Source: Thiotrichaceae bacterium (GTDB lineage: Bacteria > Pseudomonadota > Gammaproteobacteria > Beggiatoales > Beggiatoaceae). From it: a DNA stretch of 48,779 bases. Positions 43,006-48,779 of the stretch are shown here, piece after piece (positions within the stretch are counted from its first letter, which is position 1; every line of letters starts with the position of its first letter). The position numbers were made by a program, and so were the translations under genes. The notes beneath the pieces were generated by a model. It saw only the letters and a list, made by a program, of their open reading frames with translations, was not told the origin of the DNA and made no database searches. The DNA lies in the NCBI GenBank assembly GCA_016745055.1, contig JADGDF010000009.1, positions 1 to 48,779 of the forward strand, read 5' to 3'.

Positions 43006-43869
43006 ATGTCTGGTAGCAAAGAAATTCGCACCAAAATTGCGAGTATTAAAAGTACCCAAAAAATTACTCGTGCGATGGAGATGGTTGCTGCAAGTAAAAT
43101 GCGTAAAGCTCAAGATAAAATGCGTAAATCACGTCCTTATGCAGAAAAAATTGGGCAAGTCATTGGGCATTTATCTCATGCACACCCAGAATATAAAAAT
43201 TCTTATATGGTTGATCGCGAAGTTAAACGGGTTGGAGTTATTGTTGTTTCCTCTGATCGTGGACTTTGTGGTAGTTTGAATAATAACCTTTTTAAAACTG
43301 CATTATCTTCAATGAAATCTTGGCGTGATGAGAATATTGGTATTGATTTGTGTACGATTGGTCATAAATCTGCGATATTTTTCAAGCGAGTGGGTGGCAA
43401 TATTGTAGCTCAAGCTTCTCATTTGGGTGATTCGCCTACCTTAGATGATATGATTGGTACGGTCAAGGTCATGTTAGATGACTATGACAGTGGCAAAATT
43501 GACCAATTGTTTCTGATTTTTAACCGTTTTAAAAATACGATGACACAAGACCCCATTGTGCAACAACTTTTGCCCATCCATGCTGAAGAAGCTGATGAAA
43601 AGCTTGCACATCGCTGGGATTATATTTATGAACCTGATGCTCAATCAGTCTTAGATTCACTTTTAATGCGTTATATTGAGTCACTGGTTTACCAGGGTGT
43701 CGTTGAAAATATTGCTTGTGAACAAGCTGCGCGTATGGTCGCTATGAAATCTGCCTCCGATAATGCAGGCTCGCTTATTGACGAACTACAGTTAGCTTAT
43801 AATAAAGCAAGACAAGCGGCAATTACCCAAGAATTATCAGAAATTGTGGGTGGTGCAGCAGCAGTTTAA
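43006..43869 (+). CDS. atpG: ATP synthase F1 gamma subunit
   Basis: The gamma subunit is the rotating central stalk of F1. The 287-residue protein has the N-terminal helix [35 protein letters not shown] in pieces, the central Rossmann-like core ([17 protein letters not shown]) and the C-terminal helix ([20 protein letters not shown]). Full length. It is followed by atpD, but upstream lies divergent gmhB, not atpA, so the usual atpIBEFHAGDC operon is split here. Confidence 0.97.
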   Translation: MSGSKEIRTKIASIKSTQKITRAMEMVAASKMRKAQDKMRKSRPYAEKIGQVIGHLSHAHPEYKNSYMVDREVKRVGVIVVSSDRGLCGSLNNNLFKTALSSMKSWRDENIGIDLCTIGHKSAIFFKRVGGNIVAQASHLGDSPTLDDMIGTVKVMLDDYDSGKIDQLFLIFNRFKNTMTQDPIVQQLLPIHAEEADEKLAHRWDYIYEPDAQSVLDSLLMRYIESLVYQGVVENIACEQAARMVAMKSASDNAGSLIDELQLAYNKARQAAITQELSEIVGGAAAV

Positions 43870-43998
43870 GCAGTAAAGACATTTTTATGTGCAAACTTTA
43901 ATTTGACCAAGCAAGAAAATCTTGCACTTCTTAATATAGTTAAAGAATATAGTTTAAATACCACTAAAAACGGTTTTCAATTTTTCAGAGGAACGTAA

Positions 43999-45372
<1,374 letters not shown>

Positions 45373-45393
45373 GATTTACATTAGAATTCAGAG

Positions 45394-45532
45394 TTCAGAA
45401 TTCAGAAAAATACCCATCTCACGACATGTAGATTTTCTATTTTGCCGCGCAGCACGCGGCAAAACGAAACCTAAAAAGTAGTGCCCAATTTTGATTAGTT
45501 TTGAGTATATATTCTGGCTGCTGAATTCTGAA
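45394..45532. mobile_element. MITE-like element between atpD and atpC
   Basis: Perfect 12-base terminal inverted repeats (TTCAGAATTCAG at 45394-45405 and its reverse complement at 45521-45532) enclose about 115 bases. These contain GCCGCG hairpin copy B. There is no ORF. The structure is that of a small non-autonomous element. No target-site duplication was clear. Confidence 0.5.
45436..45503. repeat. GCCGCG hairpin repeat, copy B
   Basis: TTTTGCCGCG (45440-45449) pairs perfectly with CGCGGCAAAA (45455-45464), followed by the tail ending CAATTTTGATTAGT. It matches copy A at 25062-25129. Confidence 0.8.
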
Positions 45533-45551
45533 TGCTTAAAGGAGCAATTCT

Positions 45552-45971
45552 ATGACAATGACAGTTCACATAGACATCGTTAGCGCTGAAGCCGATATTT
45601 TTTCTGGTTTGGCTGAAGTTGTATTTGCACCAGCTCAAGATGGCGATGTTGGTATTTTACCTCGTCATGCCCCTTTTCTTAGTCCTCTAAAACCTGGCGA
45701 AGTTGTTGTGAGAAAACCAGGTGGCGCAGAAGAATCATTTTATGTGTCAGGCGGTATTTTAGAAGTACAACCGCATGTCGTCACCGTGTTGGCAGATACG
45801 GCCCAACGTGCTAAAGACATTGACGAAGCTGCAGCACTGGAAGCAAGACAACGGGCTGAAAAATTACTCACAGATCAACAAACAGATATTGATTATGCAA
45901 AAGCACAGGCTGAACTTGCCCAAGCAATGGCACAATTAAAAGCAATTCAGAAACTGCGCAAGAAAAAGTAG
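45552..45971 (+). CDS. atpC: ATP synthase F1 epsilon subunit
   Basis: Epsilon is the regulatory stalk subunit of F1. The 139-residue protein has the N-terminal beta-sandwich (HIDIVSAEADIFSGLAEVVFAPAQDGDVGILPRHAPFLS in pieces) and a two-helix C-terminal hairpin rich in Ala, Gln and Lys. A strong AAAGGAGCAA ribosome-binding site precedes the ATG. That site, and probably separate expression, matters because the element between atpD and atpC lengthens the gap to 179 bases. Confidence 0.95.
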   Translation: MTMTVHIDIVSAEADIFSGLAEVVFAPAQDGDVGILPRHAPFLSPLKPGEVVVRKPGGAEESFYVSGGILEVQPHVVTVLADTAQRAKDIDEAAALEARQRAEKLLTDQQTDIDYAKAQAELAQAMAQLKAIQKLRKKK

Positions 45972-46036
45972 CTAAAAGTTAGTTTCTTTATCTATGTGCC
46001 TTATTCTTTATTGCTCGCTTTAGCTGCTACACAAAG

Positions 46037-46056
46037 CCACCTGCTTTAGCAGGTGG
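46037..46056. repeat. Hairpin resembling an IS200/IS605-family end
   Basis: CCACCTGC (46037-46044) pairs with GCAGGTGG (46049-46056) around TTTA and is preceded by AAAG. The form AAAGCC-stem-CTTTAG-stem-GGT is that of IS200/IS605-type right ends, which fold as hairpins for the Y1 transposase. No transposase or tnpB is nearby, so it is a solo remnant or non-autonomous copy. It may now terminate atpC. Confidence 0.4.
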
Positions 46057-46070
46057 TTGTCGCCGCTGAC

Positions 46071-47078
46071 CTATATTTTTTCCCAAAATTCTTCAGGCAT
46101 TTCGATACACATTTTCAATGCGCCCATACTGCCACAAAATTCAGCGTCTTGGACACAAATGGCATCCCCTCCCCCATAAGCTTCTAGGCTTTTTTCAATT
46201 GCGATATCAATGCCTCGAAGCCGAGAACCGCCACCTGCAATAATGATGTTATGACGCAATTTTTCCTGAAAGTCAGGATCAAAAGTGCCCACCAATTCTT
46301 GTATGGCTTTACTGATTGGATTTGTTAGCCTTAAGCAGCAGTCCTTCAAAATGCCAGTAATATCATATTCGGCTGGAATACCTAGCTTCGTCAGTGTAAC
46401 TTTAACGGGATCGGAAGTGTCAGAAACATAACCATATTTTTCTTTGATACGTCTTATGATTTGGGGTGTTAATTGAACATCGGGGTATTTTTCAAGAATG
46501 GTTTTGGTAATTTCATTATCCAAAAAATTCCCTGCTATTTTTAGAGTACTTTGATCCTCTTCTTCAGGAATTGCACCATGCATACGGCATAAATCAGTTG
46601 TGCCAGCACCAATGTCAACGATTAAACACTCGTCAAATCTGTCTATTGCATAAGACACACTAAATGCTTCGCTGACGATTAAAATCTTGTTGATAAAATC
46701 TTTAGTCACATCAATAATTGCTTTTTTATTATTAATGCTTGCTTGAGCAGGCACACCAATAGCAACGTAAAGTTGGTCATCTTCTTGCCTTTCAGGCAAA
46801 GCTTCGGTGATAAGATGCTTTAAAATCAGTCCAGTTGCTTGTAAGGAACGCTCGTCTTCACAAATGACCCCATCGGCCAATGGCCATATCATATCTAAGG
46901 CCAGTCGGTTGCTTAATGCTTCATCTCCAAGTAAATAGTCTTTGCCAAATCGTTTTTTAGCAACGACATCTTTAGGGTAGCCCACGCATGTTCTGGTAGA
47001 CAAGCGTTTACCCGTCGATGTTGTAATACAAGATCGACTTGTGCCCAAATCGATGCCTACATAATAAGTATTTGACAT
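46071..47078 (-). CDS. MamK-like actin-family ATPase
   Basis: A 335-residue bacterial actin. Phosphate-1 loop GIDLGTSRSC (8-17), phosphate-2 DIGAGTTD (155-162) and adenosine loop AGGGSRLRG (281-289) are present. The match to MamK, the filament that aligns magnetosomes, is clear from phrases recalled in that family: VGYPKDV (32-38), GDEA (51-54), WPLADGV (65-71), VSEAFSVSYAID (135-146, with E137 near the catalytic Glu), AGNFLD (182-187) and GALKMCIEMPEEFW at the end. MreB and DnaK differ in these places. It is the last gene of a three-gene operon, 17 bases after the coiled-coil gene, with its own GGAGAA site. No other magnetosome gene is visible, so the cargo is unknown. Confidence 0.8.
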   Translation of the reverse strand: MSNTYYVGIDLGTSRSCITTSTGKRLSTRTCVGYPKDVVAKKRFGKDYLLGDEALSNRLALDMIWPLADGVICEDERSLQATGLILKHLITEALPERQEDDQLYVAIGVPAQASINNKKAIIDVTKDFINKILIVSEAFSVSYAIDRFDECLIVDIGAGTTDLCRMHGAIPEEEDQSTLKIAGNFLDNEITKTILEKYPDVQLTPQIIRRIKEKYGYVSDTSDPVKVTLTKLGIPAEYDITGILKDCCLRLTNPISKAIQELVGTFDPDFQEKLRHNIIIAGGGSRLRGIDIAIEKSLEAYGGGDAICVQDAEFCGSMGALKMCIEMPEEFWEKI

Positions 47079-47095
47079 AATTTATTCTCCATAAA

Positions 47096-47494
47096 TTATA
47101 AAACTTTTCTTAGTTGAATATTATCGTCAATGACACGTTTAAGCATAGTCAATTTTGATGAATCTTTTGTGGGTTGTGCCATTTTATTAAAAGTTGTCAC
47201 CGGAGATTCAGGAATAGTGGCGGTTGCATATTGCAGTTGTGACAATTTTTGCTGTAAATCTAGTATTTGCGTTGAGGTATTTTTCTGCTCAATGGTTAAA
47301 TTGTCAAGCTCTGTCTGCAAGTGGGTAAAATTTTCAGAAGTTTTAGAATTGATTACCTGTAACTCTTTAGTGCCTTTTTTAGTTTTCCAAACCTCCCAAA
47401 CAATTACTCCAACAACAGCAAAAATACTTACTCCCATTGAGGCAACACTGACTGTTTTTAAACCGACAAGTTTAGCAAATCCATGTCCAATCAT
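47096..47494 (-). CDS. One-TM coiled-coil linker protein of unknown family
   Basis: A 132-residue protein. One membrane helix lies at about 15-36 (VSVASMGVSIFAVVGVIVWEVW), followed by KTKKGTK, a positive-inside signal that places the rest in the cytoplasm. A heptad-like coiled coil runs from about 44 to 90 (FTHLQTELDNLTIEQ, ILDLQQKLSQLQ). The tail is partly disordered and ends with a basic helix (LTMLKRVIDDNIQLRKVL). Its ATG overlaps the stop of the solute-binding gene by four bases (ATGA), and the actin gene follows by 17 bases. By position it could anchor filaments to the membrane or to the lipoprotein. No homologue is recognised. Confidence 0.7.
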   Translation of the reverse strand: MIGHGFAKLVGLKTVSVASMGVSIFAVVGVIVWEVWKTKKGTKELQVINSKTSENFTHLQTELDNLTIEQKNTSTQILDLQQKLSQLQYATATIPESPVTTFNKMAQPTKDSSKLTMLKRVIDDNIQLRKVL

Positions 47495-48474
47495 TGTTTA
47501 TTTGTCTCTTTTTCTAAAGCTTGTACGAACTGCGCATTAATTATATTATCCAAGGTATCAATAGGTACCATGATACTTCCATTTTCCTTATAGAACTTGA
47601 CGATATATTGAGCAATATCAAATAATTGTCCACCTGATTTCATGGCTTCAATATTTTCGGCTAAACTCAGGTAATGTACACCTTCTACCCCAGTAAGCAT
47701 TTCTTCTATTGACATGTTTTCTGCATCCGCCATAATTGGAATAGCTTCTTTAGGATGTTTTTGTAAAAATATTTGAGTTTCAACAAGCGCAGCAATCATA
47801 GCTTGAACCGCCTTTGGATGTTTTTCCACAAAACTTTTTCTAATGGACAATACATCCGTAATAGTATTAAATGAATCGCCAGCTTTTCCTAGTACTTTAT
47901 AACCCTTAGCAATTGCTTCACTAGTGACGGGTTCCCAAGTGTGTCCTGCGTCTATTTCTCTATTATCTAATGCTGTCAGAATATCTTGTGCGGAAATATT
48001 TTTTGCGTAAAATTCCCCTTCTTTAATACCAAAATTATCCAAAAGTCTTAGTACAAACAAATGAGAAAAGGTATTAATGCCTTCAAACGCAACTGTTTTA
48101 TTTCTTAAATCAAATAGACTATTAATATTTGGGTGGCCAATAATAACATCTGCAGAATCAGAATAATCCACCGTATAAACAACTTGGGTAGGAAAACCTT
48201 CAGCATTAAGTAAAATAGTATCAGATAATGTACTAAATATAGCATCCACCTCCCCAAATTTATAAAGTGGAGTCACTTCTGAAAAGTGATTTTTTAATAT
48301 AATTTCAACTGAGATACCATATTTCTCAAAAAATCCATTCTTTTGAGCGACAAAAACGTGCGCATTACCTGGCCATATGTTGAGAGCCACTTTTATAGAA
48401 AGATTCTGTGAAGGTTCTTGTGAGCAGCCATTAATAAATATCAAAACAAAAATTAAACGTAGTAAATTTATCAT
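47491..48474 (-). CDS. NMT1/SsuA-like solute-binding lipoprotein
   Basis: A 327-residue periplasmic binding protein anchored by lipid. The signal peptide ends in the lipobox FINGC, with C17 as the lipidated cysteine. The mature part has the NMT1/THI5/SsuA pattern: VALNIWPGNAHVFVAQKNGFFEKYGI, then GEVDAIFSTLSDT, DLRNKTVAFEG, LDNREIDAGHTWEP and SIRKSFVEKHPKAVQAMIAAL. Such proteins bind sulfonates, taurine, nitrate or pyrimidine precursors for ABC uptake. No permease or ATPase gene is adjacent; the partners are a coiled-coil membrane protein and a MamK-like actin. The ligand is unknown. A GGAG site lies 5 bases before ATG 48474. Confidence 0.87.
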   Translation of the reverse strand: MINLLRLIFVLIFINGCSQEPSQNLSIKVALNIWPGNAHVFVAQKNGFFEKYGISVEIILKNHFSEVTPLYKFGEVDAIFSTLSDTILLNAEGFPTQVVYTVDYSDSADVIIGHPNINSLFDLRNKTVAFEGINTFSHLFVLRLLDNFGIKEGEFYAKNISAQDILTALDNREIDAGHTWEPVTSEAIAKGYKVLGKAGDSFNTITDVLSIRKSFVEKHPKAVQAMIAALVETQIFLQKHPKEAIPIMADAENMSIEEMLTGVEGVHYLSLAENIEAMKSGGQLFDIAQYIVKFYKENGSIMVPIDTLDNIINAQFVQALEKETNKQ

Positions 48475-48779
48475 ACATACTCCATATTGTAATACCTTAA
48501 GTACCTAATTTATAAATAAGAATTATACTAGACATTCTCTCTAGAAAAATATTTGGTATATTTGAATTTTTCATTTTATGAATAATTAGATTAATAATTA
48601 AATTTTAAACATATGAATCTACACATAATAAAAATTAATTTATATTCACTCTTTATTATGCGTTAAGTAAACTTATGAAAGTATATATTAGAGTTGTATC
48701 CCGTTAAAAATCAATCAATTAGCTAGATAAAAGTTCCATAGTCCGGCACATACTCCAATTATTTCATCATATAAATCAA
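48475..48779. other. 305-base upstream region of the actin-linked operon
   Basis: On the minus strand TATAAT (48527-48522) lies about 48 bases before the operon start. Directly upstream, the dyad CTAGA-N7-TCTAG (48528-48544) occupies the promoter spacer. The matching minus-35 is poor. No gene was found in the remaining AT-rich bases. Confidence 0.4.
48522..48544 (-). promoter_or_regulatory. Candidate promoter with operator dyad for the SBP-coil-actin operon
   Basis: A perfect TATAAT is joined to a CTAGA/TCTAG dyad at the place where a regulator would touch RNA polymerase, and the minus-35 is weak. This suggests control by a DNA-binding protein. It rests on sequence pattern only. Confidence 0.35.

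Noticed and set aside
46071-47078. Identification of the actin as MreB or DnaK
   Set aside because: Length is near MreB, but the loop phrases and the C-terminal GAL...EEFW end fit MamK. The DnaK substrate domain is absent and the usual mreC/mreD neighbours are missing.
47130-47540. Plus-strand ORF of 136 codons opposite the coiled-coil gene
   Set aside because: It is the antisense frame of a gene with good ribosome-binding sites and overlaps on both sides; its product is Ser/Cys-rich without domain features.
47491-48474. Part of a standard ABC importer
   Set aside because: No permease or ATPase gene follows; the downstream genes are a coiled-coil protein and an actin. An importer part beyond the right edge cannot be excluded but would be on the 5' side of the operon.

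Overview
The window comes from an AT-rich gammaproteobacterium. Its housekeeping genes (tamA, gshB, pilBCD-coaE, gluQ-dksA, hemE, rpoH, lpxH, plsC, gmhB, atpGDC) are of gammaproteobacterial type. Low GC, many hybrid sensor kinases, a CHAT-TPR protein, iron-sulfur and cytochrome genes, orphan hydrogenase subunits and several families of short intergenic hairpin repeats together suggest a sulfur-oxidising Thiotrichales/Beggiatoaceae-like organism. That placement is inference: no marker gene such as 16S rRNA is present.

Layout. 1-3.9 kb: tail of an unknown gene, tamA, gshB, fdxA. 4-5.3 kb: a secreted beta-propeller-like protein (minus strand). 5.9-7.2 kb: hoxU and hoxY of a NAD-linked [NiFe] hydrogenase, without hoxF or hoxH. 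7.3-10 kb: plsY behind a REC-kinase-REC hybrid (minus). 10.4-12 kb: a cytochrome c with a Met-rich tail and a 24-cysteine Fe-S protein. 12.3-17.7 kb: trpG/pabA, then pilB-pilC-pilD-coaE. 17.9-20.1 kb: an MBL-fold hydrolase and hom. 20.3-23.3 kb: a single-chain type ISP/IIG-like restriction-modification protein. 23.5-26.3 kb: a small unknown protein and two tandem PfkB kinases. 26.3-27.2 kb: a decayed region with an HNH remnant. 27.2-29.9 kb: gluQ-dksA and hemE. 30.2-34 kb: two overlapping sensor-kinase genes. 34.1-37.5 kb: a CHAT protease-like protein and a DMT exporter. 37.9-42.7 kb: HNH nuclease, rpoH, DUF2165 protein, lpxH, plsC, gmhB. 43-46 kb: atpG, atpD and atpC, separated from the rest of the ATP synthase operon.

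The most unusual block is 46.07-48.47 kb (minus strand). It is a compact three-gene operon: an NMT1/SsuA-like lipoprotein solute-binding protein, a one-TM coiled-coil protein (ATGA overlap), and an actin-like protein closely resembling MamK, the magnetosome filament protein. No ABC permease, ABC ATPase or other mam gene is seen. The set could couple ligand sensing in the periplasm, through a membrane linker, to a cytoplasmic actin filament.

The second notable element lies upstream of the DMT exporter: a strong promoter, a structured RNA and an intrinsic terminator ending 31 bases before the start codon. This looks like an attenuator, riboswitch or small RNA. Several short repeats (an inverted pair at 41.3 kb with a solo copy at 26.6 kb, GCCGCG hairpins at 25.1 and 45.4 kb, a 33-base palindrome at 17.8 kb, an IS200/IS605-end-like hairpin at 46.0 kb) show active small-repeat traffic. 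No tRNA, rRNA, CRISPR array or intact transposase gene was recognised.
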